A stretch of 64,000 bases of DNA. Source: Nitrobium sp046350935 (GTDB lineage Bacteria; Nitrospirota; Thermodesulfovibrionia; Thermodesulfovibrionales; Dissulfurispiraceae). The stretch spans positions 19,047 through 83,046 of the forward strand of contig JAXLZK010000013.1 of assembly GCA_046350935.1 (NCBI GenBank). The letters run 5' to 3'. Shown here in pieces: positions 17,048 through 25,736 of this stretch. Both the position numbers and the translations under genes were made by a program. The stretch's first letter is position 1; each line of letters opens with the position of its first letter. The notes beneath the pieces were generated by a model that did not search any database, had not been told where the DNA came from, and worked only from the letters and a program-made list of their open reading frames with translations.

Positions 17048-18040
17048 TTACTTCGTAATCGTGAGGGCTGTCCACGGCCGGCGAGACAACTCGTCTCTCC
17101 AATAGTCCAGGATGTCCCGGAGTGTCTTCTCGAAGGGGATCTCGGGCTTCCAGCCCGTCTCGTTGCTGAACTTGTCGATGCAGGGGATCTGCAGCGTCAC
17201 ATCGGAGGGCCTCAGCAGCTGGGGGTCCACCTGCACGTCGCACGGCACCTTTGCGTAGGAAAGGAGGATGTTCAGCGCCTCCCCGATGGTCAGCGTGCGA
17301 TTTCCCCCGATATTATATACCTCGCCGGGCGTACATTTGTTCACGAGCAGCCAGTATGCCCGTACGGCATCACGCACATCGCAGAAGGTCCTGACGGACT
17401 GGAGATTGCCCACGCGGACCACCGGGTCCTTGAGCTTCAGCTCCGCCGCGGCGATCTGCTTGGCGAAGGCGGACATGGCAAACACATCTCCCCTCCGGGG
17501 GCCGGTATGGGTAAACATCCTGGTGCGGATAGTCCTGATCCCGTAGGAGACGAAATACTGGTAGGCCACCATATCCTCGCCCACCTTGCTCACCGCGTAG
17601 GGCGATGCAGGCCTGAAGGGGCAGGTCTCCCGGATGGGCACATCCGCCTCGCTCACCTGTCCGTAGACTTCCGAGGAGGAGCAGATATGAATGACGGGGT
17701 CGATTTCCACGATCCTGACTGCTTCGAGCAGGTTCGCCGTCCCGATGACGTTGGTCCAGAGGGTGTGGATGGGAGAATTGAAGCTGGTGAGGACATAGCT
17801 CTGCGCAGCCAGGTGGAAGATGGCGTCCGGCCTGATCGCCTTGAAATGCCGGATCAGTCCGCTCAGGTCGCCCAGGTCGGTTTCGACCAGCTTTACCTTG
17901 TCAAATATCTTTTCGAGGTTGTCCTTCGGGCTCCTCCACCGGCATATCCCGTATACTTCATGCCCCTCGTTGAGTCCGAGAATATATTCAGCAAGATGGC
18001 TGCCCACGAAGCCCGTTATTCCCGTTATCAGCACTTTCAT
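17048..18040 (-). CDS. GDP-mannose 4,6-dehydratase family sugar dehydratase
   Basis: 330-aa extended SDR. GITGFVG (7-13) is the Rossmann loop, RWRSPKDN and SSSEVYG (121-127) are GMD-like, and the catalytic Tyr148 and Lys152 are intact in YAVSK. It should produce a 4-keto-6-deoxy sugar nucleotide. With a GDP-heptose pathway encoded downstream, GDP-D,D-heptose is as likely a substrate as GDP-mannose, by analogy with DmhA/DdahA of Yersinia and Campylobacter. No phosphomannomutase or manC gene is seen nearby, which mildly favours the heptose. Confidence 0.86.
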   Translation of the reverse strand: MKVLITGITGFVGSHLAEYILGLNEGHEVYGICRWRSPKDNLEKIFDKVKLVETDLGDLSGLIRHFKAIRPDAIFHLAAQSYVLTSFNSPIHTLWTNVIGTANLLEAVRIVEIDPVIHICSSSEVYGQVSEADVPIRETCPFRPASPYAVSKVGEDMVAYQYFVSYGIRTIRTRMFTHTGPRRGDVFAMSAFAKQIAAAELKLKDPVVRVGNLQSVRTFCDVRDAVRAYWLLVNKCTPGEVYNIGGNRTLTIGEALNILLSYAKVPCDVQVDPQLLRPSDVTLQIPCIDKFSNETGWKPEIPFEKTLRDILDYWRDELSRRPWTALTITK

Positions 18041-18146
18041 TCCTGTATTTCTCCTTAATTTCTCTTTCCGGTTGCCTGTTCGCCCTGCCGTCCCTGTTCC
18101 CTTTCACCCGTTCCGGCATGCGCGCATATCCGGCCGGAGCGCTGTC

Positions 18147-20459
18147 TTACTGCACGCGCACCGTCTTCTTCAGCGCCTCGTAACTCAGGGCGTAAATATG
18201 CTGTCTGTTCGCCTCCCGGGCATTGTAGAAATCCATGATGATATCGTCGCTCAGTTCCGGGTCCTTGGGGGAGCGCCAGGTGAGCATGACCACATTCGTA
18301 CCCTTCGCTGTCGATTTGAAATATTTCTTCATCGCCTGCGGCTCGAAGAGCGGCGAATAGGCCGGGAAGAGGAGCGGCTGGTCGAAAATGACCAGGAAGT
18401 AGTTGAGGTTCTGTTTCATATACGCCTCCTTCGCCTTCTCAGGAGAGCCGTAAAGGACATTTTCAAAATCGCCGTTGGTGTTGAAATCATTCATCAGCGG
18501 CCTCTGGAACCTGCTCTTCGGGATCCCGTAGATGCTCGGGATGAAGTTCATCATGACCACCTTTTTGTCCTCTCCGATCCCCTTCTGCACCTTCAGTCCC
18601 AGCTTCACCCCCTCCCATCTCTTCTCATAGAGATCGGCATAGCTCATTCTTCCCGCCGCAAAACCGATCTTGTCGGAAAGGGGCGTCGCCTGTGCCTTGG
18701 AGGTGGTGGTGTAGAAGTTGAGCAGAGCGAAGACCGCCGTGAGGACCACGGCAAAAAGGAGGACATGCTTCTTGAAATCCGTCGCCCCGAAGAGCGCCCG
18801 GATCGAAAAGAGGAGCACATAAACATAGAGGGAAATCTTGAAAAAAGTCAGGAAAACCGTATACCGGTAAATGGACGACTGCTCGGTAATGCCGAGGAGC
18901 AGGTAGACAACAAGCAGCATACAGGCTACCGGCGCAATAGTGCTGACGCTGCCCGCGGGCATCAATCCCTTCCGGGAGGCGACGGCAACGAGAACGACGG
19001 TCAGGACCAGAAGTGCAAAATAAACAATAAAGGGTACCATGGACCCGTCGTGCAGGACATCGATGGTGTTTTGGACAATCGTCCCGAACTGAAAGAGCCT
19101 GCCGAGCCCCACCGCCCCCGCTCCCTCGCCGCTCAGGGTGTTCATCTGTATCTGCATGAGGAAGGCGTTGGGACTGATCCAGTCCCGCATGATCGAATCG
19201 ATCCGGTATTTGAAGAACAACGGGAGCGGCGTCGCTTCCGCCAGCCCGGAAGTGAACAGGTTGAAGGCAAGGAGGGCGACGAAAATCCCCAGCAAGCCCG
19301 CCGTGATGAAAAAGGACGTACGGAGAAGGGGAGTGTTCCTGAGCAGGAAAAACAACAGGGATTGAAGAAGGAGATACGGCAGGAGAAAAGCAAAGGAAAC
19401 GGGAGACATCACGAGGGCGGCCCCTGCCACGAGCAGGAGAAGGACCGCCCACGGTCGCACCAGGGAAGCAGGCAGCGAAACCGCCAGCACCGTAAGATAG
19501 GCAGTAAAGATAATGAAGGAGCCGATCAGAACATGGATCTTCTGAAACTCCGCAACGATGATGCCCGATTCATTCAGGATGATGCTCGACGAGAAAAAGA
19601 GGAGGAGCGAGAGCAGCACCCAGAGAGGCTCATCACCCGCGATTTTCCGCACAAGGGCGTAGAGCGCCGCCGCGGAGAGGAGCAGGAAGAGAAAGGAGAC
19701 AAGCTGGACCGACTGGATATCCGTCAGCAGGGCAGCCAGGAAGAACAAGCCCACACCCTTTGAGTAGAAATAATGAGGAAAGTACTTGTTCACCCCGATG
19801 CTATGGCTGTTTAAAACTTCCTGATAGTAGGGGAGGTAATGACCGATGGTATCATTGGTCAGCAGGTCCGGCATAAGCCCTTTCGAGAGGAACAGATAGA
19901 GAAACTGCACGGCAACGACAAAGACCAGGAATGCCGTTACTATCCACTGCAGCGTTCCCTTTCCCTTGAAATACTCATGGACAAGGCGGTTGAAAAACCG
20001 CGGCAGAGCCCGGGACGTCTCCCTGAGCTCGGGGTATGAGAGAAAGGTGATCGGGACGGTGAGCAGCAGTGCTGTCGCCGTATAATAGGCCTTGAGAAGG
20101 CCGAGGACAAACATCACAAGGGTAAGCAGGGACGCCCCTGCAAAAGAGGAAACAAGAAACGTGTTGAGCCCGTCCAGCGGGGAATCCTCCCTGCCCTTCG
20201 TAATGAAGGCGAACAGAAGCTTTCCGGCTGAATAGACGATCCAGGCGAAGAAGAAGAGAAAAACAACCCTGAAAAGATGGTAGAGGAGATAGAGGCCGCC
20301 GGCCTCGGTAAAATGCCCGCCCCAGATATCCATCTTCTGGAACAAGAGAACCAGGACCAGGTACACGACCGAAAAGACGCTCCGCCCCACGATGAGGCTG
20401 TCCTGTGCTTCCTTCTGCACTACCGTATTCTGAAGAGCCCTCTCTGCTTTTTTCGCCAT
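18147..20459 (-). CDS. Large polytopic membrane protein, GT-C glycosyltransferase-like
   Basis: 770 aa with about 14 or more hydrophobic segments across residues 30-570 and a ~200-residue soluble C-terminal domain. NDTIGHYLPYYQE in the first large extracytoplasmic loop has the Asp-rich arrangement common in GT-C transferases that use polyprenyl-phosphate sugars. I do not recognise a specific family. It sits 12 nt downstream of the DegT aminotransferase gene and upstream of the dehydratase gene, so it probably works on the same glycan. An O-antigen polymerase-like role is the main alternative. Confidence 0.68.
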   Translation of the reverse strand: MAKKAERALQNTVVQKEAQDSLIVGRSVFSVVYLVLVLLFQKMDIWGGHFTEAGGLYLLYHLFRVVFLFFFAWIVYSAGKLLFAFITKGREDSPLDGLNTFLVSSFAGASLLTLVMFVLGLLKAYYTATALLLTVPITFLSYPELRETSRALPRFFNRLVHEYFKGKGTLQWIVTAFLVFVVAVQFLYLFLSKGLMPDLLTNDTIGHYLPYYQEVLNSHSIGVNKYFPHYFYSKGVGLFFLAALLTDIQSVQLVSFLFLLLSAAALYALVRKIAGDEPLWVLLSLLLFFSSSIILNESGIIVAEFQKIHVLIGSFIIFTAYLTVLAVSLPASLVRPWAVLLLLVAGAALVMSPVSFAFLLPYLLLQSLLFFLLRNTPLLRTSFFITAGLLGIFVALLAFNLFTSGLAEATPLPLFFKYRIDSIMRDWISPNAFLMQIQMNTLSGEGAGAVGLGRLFQFGTIVQNTIDVLHDGSMVPFIVYFALLVLTVVLVAVASRKGLMPAGSVSTIAPVACMLLVVYLLLGITEQSSIYRYTVFLTFFKISLYVYVLLFSIRALFGATDFKKHVLLFAVVLTAVFALLNFYTTTSKAQATPLSDKIGFAAGRMSYADLYEKRWEGVKLGLKVQKGIGEDKKVVMMNFIPSIYGIPKSRFQRPLMNDFNTNGDFENVLYGSPEKAKEAYMKQNLNYFLVIFDQPLLFPAYSPLFEPQAMKKYFKSTAKGTNVVMLTWRSPKDPELSDDIIMDFYNAREANRQHIYALSYEALKKTVRVQ

Positions 20460-20471
20460 TCTTTCACCTTT

Positions 20472-21599
20472 TCAAGGATTTACTGCTTCCCTTACCGCAC
20501 CGATGACATACCCGGCCTCTTCGTCCCGCAGGAGCGGGTAGAGAGGCAGCGAGATCGTTCCCCCGCCGATCTTCTCAGCCACAGGGAAGTCGCCCTCCTT
20601 ATATCCAAAATGTTCCCGGTAGTACTCAAGGAGATGGATCGGCCGGAAATTCACCGCTACCCCGACCCCTTTTTCCTGCAGTTCCAGGAGAACGGAATCC
20701 CGCTTCTCCTTCGCTACCTGTATGGTAAACAGATGGCGGGCATGCCGCGAACCGGGGACCGTTTCGGTAAGGGTGATCCCTCTGACCGGAGAGAAGGCGT
20801 CCTCGTATCTGCGGTAGAGGGCGTCCCTTCTTGCCCATAACGCATCGATCCTCCTGAGCTGCCCCACCAGGAGCGCTGCCTGTATGTTGTCCATATTGTA
20901 CTTCCACCCGAGCACCGGCATATCCCAGTGGCGGTACTTTTTTGTGTACCTGTCCGCGGCGGATTTATCGATGCCGTGGAGCCGGAGCATGCGCAGGAGC
21001 TCATCCTTGCCGGCGTCGTGGACCGTGATCGCGCCCCCCTCTCCCGAAGTGATATTCTTGGTGGCATAGAAGCTGAAGCACGCCGCGTCGCCGAGCTGGC
21101 CGACCTTGACTCCATCGCGGACCCCCTCGATACAATGGGCGGCATCTTCGATAACGACAAGGTCGTATGTATCAGCAATCCTCCGGATCTCTTTCATGTC
21201 GCACAGCTGCCCGTAGAGATGAACAGGCATGATCGCCCTCGTTCTTTCGGTGACGGCCGCTTCGAGGAGGGCGGCATTGATATTTCCGGTAGTCTCCTCC
21301 ACATCCACGAATACGGGACGGGCGCCGGCATGGAGAATGGAGTTCGCGGTCGAGCAGAAACTGAGGGGGGTGGTGATCACCTCATCGCCCGGGCCGATAC
21401 CCCACGCAAGAAGGCAGAGGTGAAGAGCAGCGGTGCAACTGGTTACGCCAAGGGCGTGCGGGACGTCCAGGTAAGCGGCCAGACCGCTTTCGAGCTCGCC
21501 TACGACAGACCCCGTGGTAAGAAAAATGGAGTGCAGGACCTCAACCGTTCTTTCAATATCCTCTTCGCCGATATTATGCCTGAAAAATTCGATCTTCAA
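20472..21599 (-). CDS. DegT/DnrJ/EryC1/StrS PLP-dependent sugar aminotransferase
   Basis: 375 aa from a TTG at 21599 with AGGAG 9 nt upstream. A longer in-frame ATG at 21686 overlaps the predicted -35 box, so it is unlikely. FYATKNITSGEGG contains the PLP-binding Lys; DAAHCIEG is the conserved Asp/His segment. These enzymes convert a keto sugar nucleotide into an amino sugar (often at C3 or C4). It is the first gene of the long glycan operon. A 4-keto intermediate from the dehydratase at 17048-18040 would be a fitting substrate. Confidence 0.88.
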   Translation of the reverse strand: MKIEFFRHNIGEEDIERTVEVLHSIFLTTGSVVGELESGLAAYLDVPHALGVTSCTAALHLCLLAWGIGPGDEVITTPLSFCSTANSILHAGARPVFVDVEETTGNINAALLEAAVTERTRAIMPVHLYGQLCDMKEIRRIADTYDLVVIEDAAHCIEGVRDGVKVGQLGDAACFSFYATKNITSGEGGAITVHDAGKDELLRMLRLHGIDKSAADRYTKKYRHWDMPVLGWKYNMDNIQAALLVGQLRRIDALWARRDALYRRYEDAFSPVRGITLTETVPGSRHARHLFTIQVAKEKRDSVLLELQEKGVGVAVNFRPIHLLEYYREHFGYKEGDFPVAEKIGGGTISLPLYPLLRDEEAGYVIGAVREAVNP

Positions 21600-21657
21600 C
21601 GCTATTCGCTCCTGTCTCTCTGCCCCTTGCCGTCTACCGACAGAAAAGGAATCTAAT

Positions 21658-21686
21658 AGGCTACCTAAAGCAGCCTCAATTGTCAA
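21658..21686 (-). promoter_or_regulatory. Predicted sigma70 promoter of the glycan operon
   Basis: On the minus strand TTGACA (21681-21686) and TAGCCT (21658-21663) are separated by 17 nt. The -35 is consensus and the -10 is weak. Transcription would start about 50 nt before the TTG start of the aminotransferase gene. Confidence 0.5.
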
Positions 21687-22119
21687 GACGGCGCACCCGG
21701 TACTATGTAGAGAGGATTACCCGCCAATACAACGCGCACCGCAGAGGTTATGAGGGTAACAAACGCCCTCTATATTACGTGGTGCCCTCCCCGTCTGTCA
21801 ATATTTTGAACCGGGCCAAAAGAGCAACCTGCCTCAGTCCCTGGCCCCTCCTCTTCCCGGCGAATGGCCGTTCTCCGGCATGGCCCTGTCAGGCAGTACT
21901 ACAGGCCTACCCTGGCGGCTCTTATTTGCTTTTCCCGCCCGTCCTGTGGTAGATATTAAACTAAAGTTCTTCAGGCCTTCGGGTGGGAGTCATTCCGGCT
22001 CGTCCGGAATCGTTTCCTGCTGCAAGAAGGATTCCCGACAAGCCGGAATGACCAAGAGGGAAGATACATCCAGAAAAGTCCCGGAAGAGCCAAAACCAAA
22101 ACACATGAGGAGCTCACCC
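21687..22119. other. Divergent intergenic region with a family A repeat
   Basis: No gene is seen. A repeat runs 21989-22052, starting GTCATTCCGGCTCGTCCGG and ending AAGCCGGAATGAC. The region separates the minus-strand glycan operon from plus-strand genes and must hold the promoter of the exported protein at 22120, which I cannot place with certainty. Confidence 0.55.
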
Positions 22120-22635
22120 ATGATAAAAGGAGCACAAGGCAAAAGAAGCACAGTAATCATCCCCGTCTTTTTCGCTTTCCTGCTTTTCATCGCAACGGCA
22201 ACGGCGGCCTTCAGCGCCCAGGCCCCTGGGGAAAACACCGGATGGCGCCCTCTCGGGAAAACTGATGAGGGCCAAATGTACCTCTCCTACGATCCTCAAA
22301 GCGTGAAGCAGACCTCCAAGGGCTTCGCACAATGCCTCGTGAGGAAGGAGCTGACTCCGGAGGGCGTCAAGGCATTCAGGGAAAAATACAATGGGATGGT
22401 CCGGAAAGCCGAGCAGGAATCCGGGAGCAAAGTGGAGGACGGCGATACGCTTTTCAAACTGCTCGTGCGGGGCGAAACGAAGGTATACACCTACAAGATG
22501 AACTGCACCGAAAGCTCCTATACGATCGGCAATGAGGCCGGAGTCTTTTCGAACATTCTCCTGATGTACCCGGTGCGGGAGGGCACCGCAGAGGACCGGC
22601 TGAAGCAGAAGGTATGCTCCCCTGCCCAACAATAA
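22120..22635 (+). CDS. Exported protein, surface-adhesin E-like
   Basis: 171 aa. The start ATG 22120 follows GAGGAGCTCACCC; upstream in-frame codons lie in a repeat. A basic N-terminus and hydrophobic stretch (VIIPVFFAFLLFIATATAAF) ending before SAQA looks like a Sec signal peptide. The mature part has W near its start (GWRPLGK), YLSYDPQSV, and a pair of cysteines, broadly like the surface-adhesin E family of small secreted proteins. The biochemical role is unknown. It lies 106 bp before the large membrane protein gene on the same strand. Confidence 0.65.
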   Translation: MIKGAQGKRSTVIIPVFFAFLLFIATATAAFSAQAPGENTGWRPLGKTDEGQMYLSYDPQSVKQTSKGFAQCLVRKELTPEGVKAFREKYNGMVRKAEQESGSKVEDGDTLFKLLVRGETKVYTYKMNCTESSYTIGNEAGVFSNILLMYPVREGTAEDRLKQKVCSPAQQ

Positions 22636-22704
22636 CTCAATAACGGCCAGATGATGGTACGCTCTGTGCAGCCGTTTTTCTCAGGATGCAGCGGGAGCGC
22701 CCGT

Positions 22705-22734
22705 TTGCAAATTTAACGCCTCATCCTTTAGAAT
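22705..22734 (+). promoter_or_regulatory. Predicted promoter giving a leaderless transcript
   Basis: TTGCAA (22705-22710) and TAGAAT (22729-22734) are spaced 18 nt apart. The ATG of the next gene is at 22742, only 7 nt beyond the -10, and no Shine-Dalgarno sequence precedes it. This predicts a leaderless mRNA. Confidence 0.45.
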
Positions 22735-22741
22735 ACCCTCT

Positions 22742-24637
22742 ATGTCAAAAAAGAGCACCCTTCACGAGAGCACTATTTCCAATACACTCCCTAACGAGAC
22801 AGCCCCGGCAGCGGACCATTCAGGCATAGCGGAATGGATCGGCTCGATCGCCGAAAGGATATCCGGCGCCCGGGCAGTGACCATTATCGCTTTTCTGGTT
22901 ATGCTTGTTACTGTTCTGGGCTATTTCCCCACCCGTTCCGACGATTACGACATCTGGTGGCATCTGGCCCTCGGCAAGCATTATGTGCAGCACCACACCA
23001 TGCGGGTGGACCACTCTATTTTTTCATGGACCCCGGCCGACCCCGGCTGGATATACAACACCTGGCTCGGCAGTACGCTGCTCTACCTCTTCTACCAGGC
23101 CGGCTCCGGCTTCGGCCTCTGGGTGATCCAGTGGCTTCTCCTCGGCGGTGTTTTCTTCCTCCTGTACCGTTACACGCGCATCGTTAAGGACAGCTTCGAC
23201 ATCAACAACATCCTCGTGTTCCTGATGCTCGCCGTCTCGCTCAACCTGACAGCCATTTACGTAAAACCGGAGCTCTTCACCACCTTTCTCTTCACCCTGT
23301 CCGTCTTCCTGTATTTCTACTGCAAGGCGACAGGGAAGAACCTCTTTTTCCTCTATCCGCTCCTGTTCGTGCTCTGGTGCAACATCCACGGGGGCTTTCT
23401 TGCGGGGCTGCTCTTCATCAGCGTCGTCCTTGCCGGCGAAACGCTCAATTTTTTCTTTCTGAAGAACAGCTCCCTGCCGAAGAAAGCGTTCAAAACACTT
23501 GCGGCGGCAGTGCCGCTCTCCTATCTCGCCGTTCTCATCAACCCCTACGGAATCGAGTATCATATAAGCGTCCTGAAGGGCATGTTCGATCCCGCCTATA
23601 TGGGCTTCGCAAAGAGGGTCTTCGCGTATATCAGCATGTGGAAATACCTTCTGCCCACCTCTGATTTCGCGTTCCGGTTCCTTAATACCGCGTGGGTGCT
23701 GCTCATCTTCGCCGTGCTGTTTGCCGTCCTTCTCATCCTGTCGGCGGCCCGCAAGCGCTCTCTTGATGCGGCCGTGCTCGCGTCAAACATGGTTTTCTTC
23801 TTTTTCAGCATGGACAGCGCCCGGTACACGATATTCTTCCCCATTGTAACCCTGTTCTCCATCTTTTACTTCTTCAAGGATGCCGACCTGTATGCCTTCA
23901 AGAAGAAGCTCACCCCGCTTTCGATCGTTTTCTTCGTCGTTTTTGTCATCTATATAAATTACCTGACGGTAGCATACCTGGACGACTGGAAATGGTTCGG
24001 AAAGGACTTGCAGAGCAGGGTTCCCGTCAAAGAGGCGGAGTTCCTCAAGAAATATAAAATACAGGGGCCTCTCTTCAACGACTATCTGATCGGCGGCTAT
24101 ATGATCTGGTCAACATATCCCGAATATAAAGTTTTCATCGATCCCCGGTACGGCCCCTTCTGGAAGCAGGTGGGTCCCGACTACTTTACCTTCACCTCGA
24201 ATATCACTCCGGAGACGCTTAAGGCGTTTAACGGAAAATATCCTTTTAAAGCCGCCCTTGTTCATATGAACTATTCCAATATGATCTTTGCGATGGCCGC
24301 TACCGGGGACTGGCGACTCCTCTATTTCGACAAGGTCGCTGTCCTGATGGTCCATAAGTCCCTCATCCCGACTCTCAGCGCCGAGGCCCTCGCCACCGAT
24401 CTCACCCCCCAGCGTTTCAAAGACGTGAGCAACCCGACGACCTTGAGAGACCTCTTTAATTTTTACAATGCGGTCGGCCCCCAGTTTGGGCGCCAGGTCT
24501 ACGAGATCTTCAAAAAGAACGTTCACGATTTTTATAAATTCAAAGAGCAGTCGCTGCAGGTCATGGAGCAGAATATCCGCCTGAAGGAACAGCAGATTCA
24601 ACAACTGCAGCAGCAGCAAAAGCCCCGCAAGCAGTAA
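22742..24637 (+). CDS. Polytopic membrane protein, GT-C-like, with C-terminal coiled coil
   Basis: 631 aa. The N-terminal ~45 residues are cytoplasmic and polar, followed by about 10-11 hydrophobic segments up to residue ~410. The first outer loop carries SDDYDIWWHLALGKHYV, the Asp/His pattern seen in large uncharacterised GT-C-like families. Residues ~415-570 form a soluble domain, and the tail (~590-631) is a Gln/Glu/Lys-rich predicted coiled coil ending in runs of glutamine. Function is not assigned; transfer of a lipid-linked sugar is possible given the neighbouring glycan locus. Confidence 0.7.
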   Translation: MSKKSTLHESTISNTLPNETAPAADHSGIAEWIGSIAERISGARAVTIIAFLVMLVTVLGYFPTRSDDYDIWWHLALGKHYVQHHTMRVDHSIFSWTPADPGWIYNTWLGSTLLYLFYQAGSGFGLWVIQWLLLGGVFFLLYRYTRIVKDSFDINNILVFLMLAVSLNLTAIYVKPELFTTFLFTLSVFLYFYCKATGKNLFFLYPLLFVLWCNIHGGFLAGLLFISVVLAGETLNFFFLKNSSLPKKAFKTLAAAVPLSYLAVLINPYGIEYHISVLKGMFDPAYMGFAKRVFAYISMWKYLLPTSDFAFRFLNTAWVLLIFAVLFAVLLILSAARKRSLDAAVLASNMVFFFFSMDSARYTIFFPIVTLFSIFYFFKDADLYAFKKKLTPLSIVFFVVFVIYINYLTVAYLDDWKWFGKDLQSRVPVKEAEFLKKYKIQGPLFNDYLIGGYMIWSTYPEYKVFIDPRYGPFWKQVGPDYFTFTSNITPETLKAFNGKYPFKAALVHMNYSNMIFAMAATGDWRLLYFDKVAVLMVHKSLIPTLSAEALATDLTPQRFKDVSNPTTLRDLFNFYNAVGPQFGRQVYEIFKKNVHDFYKFKEQSLQVMEQNIRLKEQQIQQLQQQQKPRKQ

Positions 24638-24923
24638 AACGGTACATTCTCCTCTTTGCAGGCGTCTTTGTCCTCCTCGGCCCTACCGCACCCTCTGGAC
24701 CTCTTGCAGCCTATCCGCTGCCCTTTTTCAGGACAACACCCATTCTCCGCGCTCTTTGATTGCATAATACATGGCGTCGGGAGCAAGATCGATTTCTTCA
24801 GGCCACGAGACGTAGCCATTGGTTACCCGCATTTGATTAAATACGGCAGGATCTTTCAGCTTTTCAAAGACGCCAAAAAGATAAGAGGGAAGCATACGAA
24901 CCTTGCCCGTAAGTCCATCTGCA

Positions 24924-25129
24924 GATCAGGGCAATCGCATCAAAATATCTACTCAGTTGCTATCCCCTTGGGATTGCTTCGCTCCGCTCGCAATGACAGA
25001 AAAACGATTTCTCTTCAGTCTTCCTCTCACCCTTTCCCTCTGCCTGTCTCTGTCAGTGCGAAGGGTCGTACCCTGAAGCAATCTTGTTGTTTTCCCTTAC
25101 ATTGCTCTTTAGATGCGTTTGCCCTGATC
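24924..25129 (+). mobile_element. MITE-like element with ~18-bp terminal inverted repeats (family B, long form)
   Basis: The 206-bp unit begins GATCAGGGCAATCGCATC and ends GATGCGTTTGCCCTGATC; the second is the reverse complement of the first with one mismatch. The interior contains GATTGCTTCGCTCCGCTCGC and, further on, GTACCCTGAAGCAATCTTG. There is no coding capacity. A related copy lies at 32477-32677 inside the type II secretion operon. Confidence 0.65.
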
Positions 25130-25268
25130 GGCAAAGGTTACCACAAATTCAGGTAATCTATAATTCTTACTGAAACAACATCCCAGTACATTTCGCCCTC
25201 CTCATTGTAAGGGTTCTATTTTCTATGAGCGTCTAACAGAATGAATTTGTCATTCGGCCCGTTTGTCC

Positions 25269-25362
25269 GTCATTCCGGCTCGCCCGGAATCGTTTCGCTG
25301 TAAGAAGGATTCCCGTGATCCCCGACAGGCGGGGACAGGTTTCGCTCCGCTTGCGGAATGAC
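25269..25362. repeat. GTCATTCCGG-type repeat (family A)
   Basis: Begins GTCATTCCGGCTCGCCCGG and ends GCTTGCGGAATGAC, with an internal GATCCCCGACAGGCGGGGAC hairpin shared with the copy at 13724-13814. A shorter piece with the same internal hairpin follows at about 25521-25573. Confidence 0.65.
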
Positions 25363-25686
25363 AATGCTTCAGAGTACCACTTCGTTTTGTTAGACGCTCT
25401 TAGGTTCTTCCGGGATTTCTGTGGGTGCATCTTTCCTCTGCGTCATTCCTACCTATAAAGTCGGCCTCGCATTAGCCATAATGTATACAGCAGATGCCTC
25501 ATAGCCATTCAGCCATTCTATCAGAAAGATTCCGGCGATCCCCGACAAGCGGGGACAGGCTCGCCGGAATGACAACCGCACGAAAGCCTGAAAAACGTAA
25601 CTTATTTTATATACAAGAAACTAAAAACTCAAGGTAGTCGTAGGGCCATGGCTTACACCAGAAAAGAGGAAAAGAAATAACAAAAA

Positions 25687-25710
25687 AAGGCGGGCATTTC
25701 TGCCCGCCTT
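25687..25710 (-). terminator. Rho-independent terminator of the surface protein gene
   Basis: On the minus strand AAGGCGGGCA, a 4-nt GAAA loop and TGCCCGCCTT form a 10-bp stem followed by a run of seven T (through 25682). It lies 27 nt after the reconstructed stop of the surface protein gene at 25737, supporting that stop as the original 3' end. Confidence 0.9.
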
Positions 25711-25736
25711 GCAAAGTCGTAGTGTCTATACAGTGA

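Larger units (their letters stand above)
24638..25736. other. Gene-poor 1.1-kb region carrying several repeats
   Basis: No convincing gene is found. It holds a MITE-like element (24924-25129), a family A repeat (25269-25362), a half-element (about 25521-25573) and a terminator (25687-25710) serving the minus-strand surface protein gene. Confidence 0.6.

Noticed and set aside
24638..25736. CRISPR array among the clustered repeats
   Set aside because: Repeats are long, imperfect, irregularly spaced and in mixed orientation, without spacer periodicity; no cas genes are present.
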